Below, one piece after another: positions 1 to 8,002 of a stretch of 64,000 nucleotides of DNA. The notes under the pieces are model-generated. The model saw only the letters and a program-made list of their open reading frames with translations. It did no database searches and was not told the DNA's origin. This DNA comes from Gammaproteobacteria bacterium. GTDB taxonomy: Bacteria > Pseudomonadota > Gammaproteobacteria > GRL18. Both the position numbers and the translations under genes were made by a program. Every line of letters starts with the position of its first letter. The first letter of the stretch is position 1. Location of the stretch: positions 18,609 through 82,608 of the forward strand of contig JADGEM010000010.1 in NCBI GenBank assembly GCA_016744375.1. The letters run 5' to 3'.

Positions 1-1306
1 TACTAAGAATAATATCACTGGGAAGTTTTGTTATGAAATATCCCATAACTATGATTCACCCTGTAGTCAGCATGGTGAGCATTGCCCGCTGGAAACCGTC
101 ATGCGCACGGGAAAATCAACCAGTGTCCTGCATATACACAAACATGGTGATGATGAAGAACAAGTTCAGATCAGTGCCAGTCCGATTCACAATGATCAGG
201 GTGAAATCCATTATATGGGTGAAACCATGATCACTATCCCGCATGAAGAAAAAGATCCGCAATTGCTGGTGGGTCGAACACCAGCTATTTTGCGTTTGAT
301 CAATATTCTGCATCGTGTTGCCCCAACTCTTTCAACGGTCTTCATCGAAGGTGAAAGCGGCGTCGGTAAGGATTGTGTCGCTAATTATATTCACCATTAT
401 TCCAAACGCCATAAAAAACCAATGATTGTTGTGGACTGTGGGGCTATTGGTGAAACTCTGATTGAGAGTGAATTATTTGGCTATGAAAAGGGCGCTTTTA
501 CCGGGGCTCTCAAACAAAAAATTGGTCTAATTGAATCAGCTAACGGCAGTACTCTATTCATTGATGAAATCGGTGAACTATCTTTAGACCTCCAGACAAA
601 ACTGCTTCGAGTACTGGAAGGCGGCATGATAAGACGGATTGGCGGAACTCACTATTTTGATGTTGATGTCCGTATCATTGCCGCAACTAATCAGAATGTT
701 AAGAAAATGGTCAGTGAAGGAACCTTCCGCCAGGATCTTTACTATCGCCTGGCCACCTTTCCTGTCCATGTCCCCCCTCTAAGAGAACGTAAGGCAGATA
801 TTCCGGCAATCGCTGAACATTTTTTACAAAAAATGGAGGATGGCGCTCAACACATTCCTCTTCCATCTGACATTATTGATATCCTTTCATCCTACGATTT
901 TCCTGGTAATATCAGGGAACTACGAAATATTATGGAGCGCGCAGTGATTCTTTCAGCAGGTGAAGTCATTACTGAAGAGCATTTAACCATCGATAAAAAT
1001 TTACATCATATACCAACAAACGGTTTTGATGATGCAGGCGTTGAAGATTTTCCAAAACATTTTTACAATGCAGCACCCGGACACATGGGCAAATATTCTT
1101 CCCCGCCTCAAGCACGATCAACCTCAAATCCCAGTTCAGGAAAATTACGAAAACCTGATTTAGCAACAGTAAAACAAACCCTCAAACGTCACAATGGGCA
1201 CCGCCTGTCTGCAGCTCAGGAACTGGGAATCAGTGAAAGAACCTTGTATCGATATTTACAAAAAATTAGTAAGATGGAACAGGAGTCAGGAGTCTTCAAC
1301 GAATAG
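1..1306 (+). CDS. PAS / sigma-54 activator (AAA+) / Fis-type HTH regulator, 5' end outside window
   Basis: Bacterial enhancer-binding protein that would activate sigma-54 RNA polymerase. The ORF track starts it at 101, but the same frame is open to the window edge and upstream codons read as PAS-like sequence (CYEISHNYDSPC), so the gene is truncated by the window and its N-terminal PAS sensor is incomplete. Numbering from the codon at 101: Walker A GESGVGKD about residue 83, the sigma-54 contact loop GAFTGA about 132, Walker B FIDEIGEL about 155, R-finger region, then a linker and a C-terminal Fis-like helix-turn-helix (LSAAQELGISERTLYRYL). All elements needed for ATPase and sigma-54 contact are present. 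The signal sensed is unknown. The stop codon lies inside the first unit of an 18-bp tandem repeat array. Confidence 0.9.
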   Translation, partial: TKNNITGKFCYEISHNYDSPCSQHGEHCPLETVMRTGKSTSVLHIHKHGDDEEQVQISASPIHNDQGEIHYMGETMITIPHEEKDPQLLVGRTPAILRLINILHRVAPTLSTVFIEGESGVGKDCVANYIHHYSKRHKKPMIVVDCGAIGETLIESELFGYEKGAFTGALKQKIGLIESANGSTLFIDEIGELSLDLQTKLLRVLEGGMIRRIGGTHYFDVDVRIIAATNQNVKKMVSEGTFRQDLYYRLATFPVHVPPLRERKADIPAIAEHFLQKMEDGAQHIPLPSDIIDILSSYDFPGNIRELRNIMERAVILSAGEVITEEHLTIDKNLHHIPTNGFDDAGVEDFPKHFYNAAPGHMGKYSSPPQARSTSNPSSGKLRKPDLATVKQTLKRHNGHRLSAAQELGISERTLYRYLQKISKMEQESGVFNE

Positions 1307-1380
1307 GAAGCATTCAACAAATAGAGAGCCTTCAGCTAATAGGAAGCCTTTAGCTAATAAAGAGCTTTCAACCAATAAAA
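1291..1380 (+). repeat. Five-unit 18-bp tandem repeat overlapping the end of the sigma-54 regulator
   Basis: Five imperfect 18-bp units (AGTCTTCAACGAATAGGA type) run head to tail at 1291-1308, 1309-1326, 1327-1344, 1345-1362 and 1363-1380. The regulator's stop codon TAG sits in unit 1, and every unit has TAG or TAA at the same phase. Unit 3 (GAGCCTTCAGCTAAT) shares GAGCCTTCAGCTA with the copy at 14.2 kb and the array at 15.8 kb. There are no spacers, so it is not a CRISPR array. Confidence 0.75.
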
Positions 1381-1690
1381 GCCAGCAGGCAAAAAAAAAG
1401 CCCAACCAAAACCTTAATACTAAGGGCGGTTGAGCAATCCTGACAACATAAAAATGTTAAAATCCTGAAAAAAAACTAAATTAGCTCAGATTCAGGTTAT
1501 CGACAAAAACGAAATTAAGAGCTATAACTCAGACACATTCCGTTCATATCCTATATAGCATAGTCCATGCCAGTTGCCACAAATACAGATAACCTATTGA
1601 TTTGTCATGGTTTTATAGCGGCAACAACAATACATACAGAAATAAATCATTAAAATTCGTCATGACAAAAGGAAGAGATAATTTTTTTGA

Positions 1691-1768
1691 CATGTCACTG
1701 TCATGTCACTGTCATGTCACTGTCATGTCACTGTCATGTCACTGTCATGTCACTGTCATGTCATGTCA
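1691..1768. repeat. 11-bp tandem repeat (CATGTCACTGT)n
   Basis: Six perfect consecutive copies of CATGTCACTGT occupy 1691-1756, followed by a degenerate CATGTCATGTCA tail. The array is preceded by TTGA, creating TGACATGTCA palindromes at its edge. The 11-bp period is close to one DNA helical turn, so any protein reading the unit would stack on one face. No neighbouring gene depends on it obviously. It could equally be a slippage-prone microsatellite. Confidence 0.85.
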
Positions 1769-1811
1769 GGTATGAAAAAAGAAAAAGAAAGGAAAAGAGT
1801 TAATTAAAAAG

Positions 1812-1842
1812 GTACGGCAAAACGGAGGGTCGTTTGCCGTAC
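1812..1842 (-). terminator. Strong hairpin, intrinsic-terminator-like on the minus strand
   Basis: GTACGGCAAAACG and CGTTTGCCGTAC form a stem with one bulged A and a short GAGGGT loop. On the minus strand the hairpin is followed by CCTTTTTAA, which resembles an intrinsic terminator. It lies about 330 bp beyond the stop of the ZnuA-like gene, so its pairing with that transcript is uncertain. Confidence 0.45.
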
Positions 1843-2066
1843 AAGAGCTTACACCGACAAAGAGAGAAAATCACTATTAACACAATAAAATGTTATTTGT
1901 CATTCACTCTTTTTTGTTTGCACTATAGCTATTGCAACCCTTGTGCCAATAATTCATTATATAATGAAAAGCAAATAGACAAAATGTAAGTGATTGTTTT
2001 TTATAAGAAATGATTTATTAAAGAAAATTTTTGATCTAATTTTATTATAGATTCTAAAGAGAAGAG

Positions 2067-2101
2067 TGCCATAATTGACATTGTTTTTGTCAATTATGGC
2101 A
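2067..2101. repeat. Perfect 14-bp inverted repeat with 7-nt loop
   Basis: TGCCATAATTGACA and TGTCAATTATGGCA are perfect reverse complements separated by TTGTTTT. No U-tract follows on the minus strand, and the plus side continues with A residues. It could be a protein-binding operator or an mRNA 3' stem rather than a terminator. Confidence 0.5.
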
Positions 2102-2120
2102 AAAAATCGATATCCTGACT

Positions 2121-2157
2121 CAGAAGGCTGCCGCAGGCGGGCTCCCCATGCCCTCTG
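2121..2157 (-). repeat. GC-rich palindromic block just past the ZnuA-like gene (REP-like)
   Basis: CAGAAGGC pairs with GCCCTCTG around an inner GC-rich stretch in otherwise AT-rich DNA. It starts about 10 bp beyond the minus-strand stop codon at 2168, a typical position for a 3' mRNA stabilising stem or REP-type repeat. No T-run follows, so a classical terminator is less likely. Confidence 0.35.
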
Positions 2158-2167
2158 AAATGGTGCA

Positions 2168-2998
2168 TCAGTTCACTATTATTTTTGTCCTAGAGCACTG
2201 CTCTAGCGTATGTAACAAAGAATACAATGCCTTCTCAGTGTATTCCAAATTAAAAGGAATGGCATCAAAGGAATGGCTTTGAATGCAGGTAATAACTTCA
2301 GGCTGTGGCCTGGCATAACGATTTAATTCTTTTATTTGAGAAAAAGTCATATAGCGATTTTTTAGATAAGGATTAAAATGAGCAAAAAGCAGTTTTTGCT
2401 CCACTGAAAGCTGCTTAAAAAGCCGCAGCATTTTATTCTCAATTTTTTTCAATTGGTCTTTAAGTATTACCTCATTATCAAGATATTCCTCCTGGTGTTC
2501 AGGATCCATGACCACTAATCTGGGTGCAATATAGATAGCTAGCATTTTAAGCAGGCGTGGATCCATCCAAAAGCGCAAATCACTTTTTTCTTGCCGGTTG
2601 CTGGATAATATACGCCTGTTATTATTTTCTTTATCCAGTAAGGGGATATATTGTGACAATGTAATGGTTTTATGCTCCAGCTCATCACCTTGCTGCTTTA
2701 AATAATTATCCAACACCGGCTCAAAACCTCGCCCGGCACGAATAATAATATCCGCATTAGCAATTTGCTCTTTTTGCCAATTTGAGAGATCCTTGCTACG
2801 TTCATTAATATTCTGATAAATTATCTGAGGTTTAACTATGCCATGAGAAAGTGTGGCAACAAGTTCATAAAGTGGTTCAACACTGACGACAATTTTGGGC
2901 TTTGAAGATGAAAGCAAAGAAGACTCCTGTATTGCCACTACAGGATTTATCATAATAATAAAAATAACAAATTTAAACACAATTTGTTTAAAACTCAT
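2168..2998 (-). CDS. Orphan ZnuA/TroA-like metal ABC transporter binding protein with lost ligands
   Basis: The fold signature of cluster A-1 metal-binding proteins is visible: an exported N-terminus, a region of the ADIIIRAGRGFE type, LRFWMDPRLL in place of the usual DPHxWLDP, and FAHFNPYL where the third His sits. Two of the three canonical His ligands appear replaced, so zinc or manganese binding is doubtful. The track starts at a TTG at 3037. I prefer ATG at 2998, which has AAGGAATTCCAG before it and gives a normal signal peptide (FKFVIFIIMINPVVA). No permease or ATPase gene is adjacent, so it may be a diverged sensor or chaperone rather than a transporter subunit. Confidence 0.7.
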   Translation of the reverse strand: MSFKQIVFKFVIFIIMINPVVAIQESSLLSSSKPKIVVSVEPLYELVATLSHGIVKPQIIYQNINERSKDLSNWQKEQIANADIIIRAGRGFEPVLDNYLKQQGDELEHKTITLSQYIPLLDKENNNRRILSSNRQEKSDLRFWMDPRLLKMLAIYIAPRLVVMDPEHQEEYLDNEVILKDQLKKIENKMLRLFKQLSVEQKLLFAHFNPYLKNRYMTFSQIKELNRYARPQPEVITCIQSHSFDAIPFNLEYTEKALYSLLHTLEQCSRTKIIVN

Positions 2999-3148
2999 CT
3001 GGAATTCCTTATTTGAATTCAATGTCTTAGTGTACAAAGGTGAATATAAAATATCGCAATATAATAACAGAGCTTTAACTTAAAATATTTATTGCTTCAT
3101 TATATTAAGTCAGTACAATAAAATTTTTCACCAATTGGGGCAGAAGTA

Positions 3149-3343
3149 ATGACATTGGATAGAGCAAGAGAACTCATTCTTATCCAGGTTGACATGGGTG
3201 GTGGTTATAATCGAAATTCAGTCCGAGTGCTGCTGGCAGAAGTCAGCCGTGAGCATGGACAAGCCGCTGTGGATCAATTAATTCGAGAATTTTCTCTGAA
3301 CGATAAATTCGGCTTACAGCCTGGGCAGCCAATTCAAACTTAA
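3149..3343 (+). CDS. Small hypothetical protein (64 aa)
   Basis: ATG with GGGGCAGAAG upstream, and an even amino-acid composition with a plausible helical pattern (ARELILIQVDMGGGYNRNSV, VLLAEVSREHG). There is no signal peptide, membrane segment or recognised domain. It is probably a real small cytoplasmic protein, but I cannot name a family. Its TAA overlaps the TAA of the convergent algR gene in the shared palindrome CTTAAG, so the two stops overlap and no terminator separates them. Confidence 0.6.
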   Translation: MTLDRARELILIQVDMGGGYNRNSVRVLLAEVSREHGQAAVDQLIREFSLNDKFGLQPGQPIQT

Positions 3344-4083
3344 GACTTCATTAATTTTCTCACACTGGGAAGATGACGCCTACTCACCTCAAATCCCTCT
3401 GGAAGTTTTTTTAGTTTAAGTAAAATTCGACCATCATCCTTTTTTTCTAATGCTTCTATTTTATCTTTTCGGATAAGAGCATTTCGGTGAATGCGCATAA
3501 AAACACTTGAAAATTCCTCCTCCAGAGACTTGAGAGTATCTTCAATAATAGTCTCGGCCATTTCCCCGTCCTTATTATATTGAATACTGATATATTTATG
3601 ATCAGCCAGAAAACAACAAATATCTTTCACGGGGATAAGAAGTATTGTTCCTCTGATTTGAGTACTGATATGCGTACGGTGGGCAGTTTCTGGATTTTGC
3701 TGACCTAATTGCTCCAACTGAAGTTTATTGAGTTTACTGCAATGACCCAGAGCTTTTTCCAGTCGCTCTTTGCGTATTGGTTTAAGCAAGTAGTCAACAG
3801 CCTGGGATTCGAATGCCTGCAAAGCATATTCATCATAAGCTGTAGTAAATATAATCGCCGGTGGGTTTTCAATTGTCATCAGATGCTGTGCTGCTTCCAG
3901 CCCCCCCATACCCGGCATACGAATATCCATCAACACAACATCCGGCTCCTCTTCATTAACCTGCTCAATAGTTTCCAGTCCATTACTTGCTTCTACTTGT
4001 TGATAATCAGGATTAATCTCTTTAAGCAAATAGGCTATTCGATCTCGAGCCAGAGATTCATCATCGGCAATAAGAATTTTCAT
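3340..4083 (-). CDS. algR: LytTR response regulator, AlgR family
   Basis: Two-domain regulator of 247 aa: an N-terminal receiver with acidic pocket DD at residues 7-8, phospho-acceptor D53 (VLMDIRMPG) and Lys about 104 (YLLKPIRK), then a C-terminal LytTR DNA-binding domain (about 140-245, with FMRIHRNALIRK). It pairs with the adjacent AlgZ-like kinase, 12 bp upstream in the same direction, and both face away from argH, the arrangement known for AlgR/FimS in Pseudomonas, where AlgR governs alginate and type IV pili. The targets here are unknown. The family assignment rests on domains and synteny. Confidence 0.88.
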   Translation of the reverse strand: MKILIADDESLARDRIAYLLKEINPDYQQVEASNGLETIEQVNEEEPDVVLMDIRMPGMGGLEAAQHLMTIENPPAIIFTTAYDEYALQAFESQAVDYLLKPIRKERLEKALGHCSKLNKLQLEQLGQQNPETAHRTHISTQIRGTILLIPVKDICCFLADHKYISIQYNKDGEMAETIIEDTLKSLEEEFSSVFMRIHRNALIRKDKIEALEKKDDGRILLKLKKLPEGFEVSRRHLPSVRKLMKS

Positions 4084-4095
4084 CGTTTTAATCTT

Positions 4096-5193
4096 TCATC
4101 TTTCATCTTTCGTTAGATAGGGCATGGCCACTATAGCAAAATAAACATCATTTTTTTCGTGACAAACAATTGATGCTTTACCATGATAATGAGCCTTCAG
4201 TCTTTCCTCTATATTAGCCAATGCCATTTTATTGCCTTGCCGATGAATCAAGTTTTTACTATTAGTATTCTCAACCGTAATGATAAGCTGGTTGTGATTA
4301 AATTCCCCCATCACGGCAATACGACCCCCATCAATTTCCGGCTCAATACCATGGAAAATTGCATTTTCAAGTAAGGGTTGAAGAATCAAAGCAGGCACCA
4401 GCGCATCATCTGGTATATTACTAATTTTCCATTCAATTTTTAAGCGTTCACCCAGGCGCTGCTTTTCAATATCAATATAATGTTCACAGAGAGTCAATTC
4501 ACGTGACCAGATAATCATTTCATGATCTTCTCTAAACAACATGCGAAACAGCTCAGCTAAATCCTCTGTCATGCGTTCCGCCACTTCAGGCCGTGTCCTT
4601 GTCAGACTGGCAATCGAATTCATACTATTAAAAAGAAAATGGGGCCGAATTCTGGCTTGTAACAACTGTAGTTTTGTACAGCTTTCAGCCTGTACTTTCA
4701 TACGCCATTGATGCTGAACATAAAAATAGCGCAATGCCAGAGCACTGATAATGCCGCCAATTAATAAATTATGAAGCAGGAATTCCCAATGTGAAGCAAA
4801 TGAAATGGCCTCAAAAAGGTAGTATTGTTCAACAATATAAAATGTCAGCTCAGAAAGAACAACAATAATTAATAGAATAATAAGATAACTACTGATCGCA
4901 ACAAATCGATTTGAATAATGTTTAAAAATAGGCCGTAATACACATAAAGCACTACTGCACATCAAACCATTCCATTGAACAAAAAGAGAAAGAATGGCTA
5001 AGTCATCCCATCGTTGTTTGTCCATCCTCAGTGGTGATATCGTCAGGACAATAGCAAGTAACTCACCAATCACCACCACGGCAAAAACCATCTTCAGTGC
5101 ACAAAAATCTGGAATGAACAGAGAATTCTGTTCAGGGTCATTTTTGATCTTATTGGCTTTATTCAGCCTTGGATAGTCTGTAATTTTTGGCAT
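4096..5193 (-). CDS. algZ: LytS-type sensor histidine kinase, AlgZ/FimS family
   Basis: Membrane kinase of 365 aa. Several hydrophobic segments lie in residues about 30-165, followed by a short His_kinase domain with H185 in IRPHFLFNSMNSIASL, then an ATPase with a recognisable N-box (LLENAIFHGIE). This short-H-box architecture is typical of kinases partnering LytTR regulators. ATG at 5193 is preceded by GGACTGGA. It lies directly upstream of algR and divergent from argH. The 3' end holds three near-identical GATGAAA units before the algR start. Confidence 0.88.
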   Translation of the reverse strand: MPKITDYPRLNKANKIKNDPEQNSLFIPDFCALKMVFAVVVIGELLAIVLTISPLRMDKQRWDDLAILSLFVQWNGLMCSSALCVLRPIFKHYSNRFVAISSYLIILLIIVVLSELTFYIVEQYYLFEAISFASHWEFLLHNLLIGGIISALALRYFYVQHQWRMKVQAESCTKLQLLQARIRPHFLFNSMNSIASLTRTRPEVAERMTEDLAELFRMLFREDHEMIIWSRELTLCEHYIDIEKQRLGERLKIEWKISNIPDDALVPALILQPLLENAIFHGIEPEIDGGRIAVMGEFNHNQLIITVENTNSKNLIHRQGNKMALANIEERLKAHYHGKASIVCHEKNDVYFAIVAMPYLTKDER

Positions 5194-5384
5194 TCCAGTC
5201 CGTTAATATTCATAATTTCAGCTTCTGATAAACCTCATTCAATACAATTGCCATTAATATTGAGCCTGATTTTGTGACAGATATAAAGAATATTTAATAA
5301 GTATCTTAGTATACGCACCATAAAAAATCTGTGAAAAGAAACTATAAATTAATGATTTTATGATTATTTGATTGATTTTCAGTT

Positions 5385-5390
5385 TATAAT
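5385..5390 (+). promoter_or_regulatory. Candidate -10 box upstream of argH
   Basis: A perfect TATAAT lies 37 bp before the argH ATG in the algZ-argH divergent spacer. I see no good -35 hexamer at 17 bp spacing, so this is only a candidate. Confidence 0.3.
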
Positions 5391-5427
5391 AGTTGTTTTT
5401 TTAATGCCCAGGGATCAATAAATCACT

Positions 5428-6864
5428 ATGTCTAATACAACGCCTGATGCAACTCACAACACCCAAAATACAGCACAGCAAGCAGAAAAACCCTGGAATG
5501 GCCGCTTTACTGAGCCAACAGATGCTTTTGTGGAAGCATTTACTGCTTCGGTTACTTTTGATCAGCGTATGTATCAACAAGACATTGCCGGTTCTGTCGC
5601 CCATGCAAAAATGCTGGCACATATCGGGGTGCTCAGCAATAGTGAAAAAGTTCAAATTATTGATGGCCTGACACAAATAAAAGCCACCATTGAAGCAGGA
5701 GAGTTTAACTGGTCGATTACACTTGAAGATGTTCATATGAACATTGAAGCTGCATTAACTGATTTGATCGGTGTTACAGGTAAAAAATTACACACCGGCC
5801 GCTCCAGAAATGATCAGGTCGCCACAGACATTCGTCTTTATTTGCGCGATGAGATTGATCTGATTGTCAGTGAGCTAAAGCGGCTTCAAAAGGCACTTAT
5901 TGAGCTGGCAGAACAGGAAGCAGATACCATTATGCCCGGCTTTACTCACCTGCAAACTGCTCAGCCCGTTACCTTTGGTCACCACATGCTGGCATGGTTT
6001 GAAAACCTGGAGCGTGACCGAAGCCGTTTTATTGATTGCCGCAAGCGTGTCAATATCATGCCGCTGGGTGCTGCAGCTCTGGCAGGAACAACTTACCCCA
6101 TTGATCGCAAATTTACTGCTCAGGAACTGGGTTTTGAAGGTATTTGTGAAAATTCACTCGATGCTGTCAGTGACCGTGACTTTGCCATTGAATTAACCGC
6201 AAATGCAGCTTTACTTATGACCCATTTATCCCGTTTTTCTGAAGAACTCATCTTATGGGCCTCTGCACAGTTTAATTTTATTGAGCTCAGCGACAGCTTC
6301 TGCACCGGCTCATCCATTATGCCGCAGAAGAAAAATCCGGATGTCCCGGAGCTGGTGCGTGGAAAAACAGGCCGGGTCAATGGTCATCTTATTAGTCTTC
6401 TTACACTAATGAAGGGGCAGCCTCTGGCCTATAACAAGGATAATCAGGAAGACAAAGAACCCTTATTTGACACAGTTGATACCCTGAAAGGTTCACTGAA
6501 AGTTTATGCCGATATGATGCAGCATGTCACAGTCAATAAAGAATCAATGCGTGAAGCAGCTATTCGTGGTTTTTCAACAGCTACAGACCTGGCCGATTAT
6601 TTAGTTCGTGCCGGCGTACCTTTTCGTGATGCTCATGAAGTGGTCGGTAAGGCTGTTCGCCTGGGTGTTGACAGCCATCGGGATTTGGCAGAAATATCGC
6701 TACAGGAGCTGCAACAGTTTTCAGACAAGATTCAGAGTGATGTTTTTGACGTCCTGACTCTTGAAGGCTCGGTTTCAGCTCGAAACCATCTTGGCGGCAC
6801 CGCACCTGATCAGGTACGTGCTGCGGTCAAACGTGCCAGAGAAAGAGTTGAAAAGAAGCCATAA
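5428..6864 (+). CDS. argH: Argininosuccinate lyase
   Basis: Last step of arginine synthesis: cleaves argininosuccinate to arginine and fumarate in the cytoplasm. At 478 aa it has the normal length plus a short Gln/Thr-rich N-terminal extension. The fumarase/aspartase superfamily signature [12 protein letters not shown] (about residue 293) carries the catalytic serine loop, and the substrate-binding [13 protein letters not shown] and [10 protein letters not shown] motifs are intact. It lies next to algZ-algR, as in pseudomonads. No frameshift is seen. Confidence 0.97.
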   Translation: MSNTTPDATHNTQNTAQQAEKPWNGRFTEPTDAFVEAFTASVTFDQRMYQQDIAGSVAHAKMLAHIGVLSNSEKVQIIDGLTQIKATIEAGEFNWSITLEDVHMNIEAALTDLIGVTGKKLHTGRSRNDQVATDIRLYLRDEIDLIVSELKRLQKALIELAEQEADTIMPGFTHLQTAQPVTFGHHMLAWFENLERDRSRFIDCRKRVNIMPLGAAALAGTTYPIDRKFTAQELGFEGICENSLDAVSDRDFAIELTANAALLMTHLSRFSEELILWASAQFNFIELSDSFCTGSSIMPQKKNPDVPELVRGKTGRVNGHLISLLTLMKGQPLAYNKDNQEDKEPLFDTVDTLKGSLKVYADMMQHVTVNKESMREAAIRGFSTATDLADYLVRAGVPFRDAHEVVGKAVRLGVDSHRDLAEISLQELQQFSDKIQSDVFDVLTLEGSVSARNHLGGTAPDQVRAAVKRARERVEKKP

Positions 6865-6925
6865 GCCCCTTACAGAGACTCCTGGGAGCACGGGTAGCTC
6901 GCCAATGATGACTAATGATTCCCTT

Positions 6926-7765
6926 TTAAACCGTTTCTGAATTCAGTTCATTAATTGCCCGCTCAACAAACATTGACACATCATCACCTTTTTGCCACTG
7001 GCTCAGACCATAATGGATGTCTTTTACATCCATGGCAACATTTTGCAGACTATTATTCAATTTTTTAATCAATGTCTCAGCTGATTCATAAACGGTTTCA
7101 GGCAATAGCAAAACAAAATCATAGTTTTCTAGGTGACCGACAATATCAGCCCAACGCATTTGATCTTTTAGTAATTGACTGATCATCAAACGCATTTGCT
7201 CTACCTTTTCACTGGCAGGGCTTTCCTGTTCTGCTGCATCTGACTGGTAATTAATATTCATCAGCACCAGAGATAAAGGATTATTGTAACGACGACTTCT
7301 GGAGACTTCAGCACTTAATGTCTGAAACATGCTATGTTGATTGAGCATGCCGGTAACGGAATCATGTGACATTTTATGCGTCAGCGTACTTTCCAGTTGT
7401 AGAAGTTGTTTTTCTACCTGGACTTTTTTGCTGGCGTCAGCATAATAAAACACTGTAAGATCTTGATTTTCTGAATCAAATTGCTCACTGCTGAGTGTCA
7501 TAACATCTTGCAGCTCTATCCATTTATCCAGAATACCAGCAAATATTTCAACTCGAACCGTAGCACTTAACACTTGTTTCAAACAAGGCTCTTTAAAATC
7601 ATCACTGGATAGACCAATCAATTTCTCACGCTCAAAGCCTAAAAAGTCACAAAAGGACTGATTTAGCCAATAAATGTGCTGGTTAGCATCAAGTATGACA
7701 ACAAAAGAAGGGCTATTTTCTAATAATTTAAGGCATACTGGTGAATTTATATTTGATACCGACAT
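6926..7765 (-). CDS. PAS domain plus degenerate GGDEF protein
   Basis: N-terminal PAS domain (NSPSFVVILDANQHIYWLNQ) followed by a GGDEF-like domain beginning DSVTGMLNQHSMF. At the active-site loop the sequence reads GHLENYDF instead of GG(D/E)EF, and the Mg-binding segment is altered, so diguanylate cyclase activity is unlikely. It may be a sensor or binding protein. The track starts at TTG 7789. ATG at 7765 is preferred because AGGTG sits 9 nt before it. It is convergent with argH, with a short non-coding gap. Confidence 0.75.
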   Translation of the reverse strand: MSVSNINSPVCLKLLENSPSFVVILDANQHIYWLNQSFCDFLGFEREKLIGLSSDDFKEPCLKQVLSATVRVEIFAGILDKWIELQDVMTLSSEQFDSENQDLTVFYYADASKKVQVEKQLLQLESTLTHKMSHDSVTGMLNQHSMFQTLSAEVSRSRRYNNPLSLVLMNINYQSDAAEQESPASEKVEQMRLMISQLLKDQMRWADIVGHLENYDFVLLLPETVYESAETLIKKLNNSLQNVAMDVKDIHYGLSQWQKGDDVSMFVERAINELNSETV

Positions 7766-8002
7766 AATGGTGACACCTGTTTTTAACAAAAATCATAAAC
7801 ATTTAATAAAAGTATAGCACTTAACCACTGAATTTCTCTATTTTAGAACGCATATTTTGTTTCATTTCACAAAATAGAGGCTTTAACCGAATCAAATCAG
7901 TTGAACCAGGGTTCTTAAGTGGTGATTATCAAATTTACTGCTATAATTTTACCAATTCATACAAAGATATCAGCCCATCTGTTCTAAAGATAAAGTATTT
8001 TT

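Larger units (their letters stand above)
1307..2167. other. 860-bp gene-free, repeat-rich spacer
   Basis: I see no credible gene here. The 79-codon ORF 1194-1433 is a shadow frame running through the 18-bp array. The stretch holds the 18-bp array, an 11-bp tandem array, a hairpin at 1812-1842, a perfect 14-bp inverted repeat at 2067-2101 and a palindromic GC-rich block at 2121-2157. The remainder is AT-rich and featureless. Confidence 0.6.

Noticed and set aside
1194-1433. 79-aa ORF with hexapeptide repeat
   Set aside because: It lies in another frame within the regulator and the 18-bp array; no independent start or ribosome site.
1691-1768. Possible CRISPR array
   Set aside because: 11-bp units are directly adjacent with no spacers.
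3709-4116. 135-aa ORF opposite algR
   Set aside because: Antisense shadow of algR; no family resemblance.
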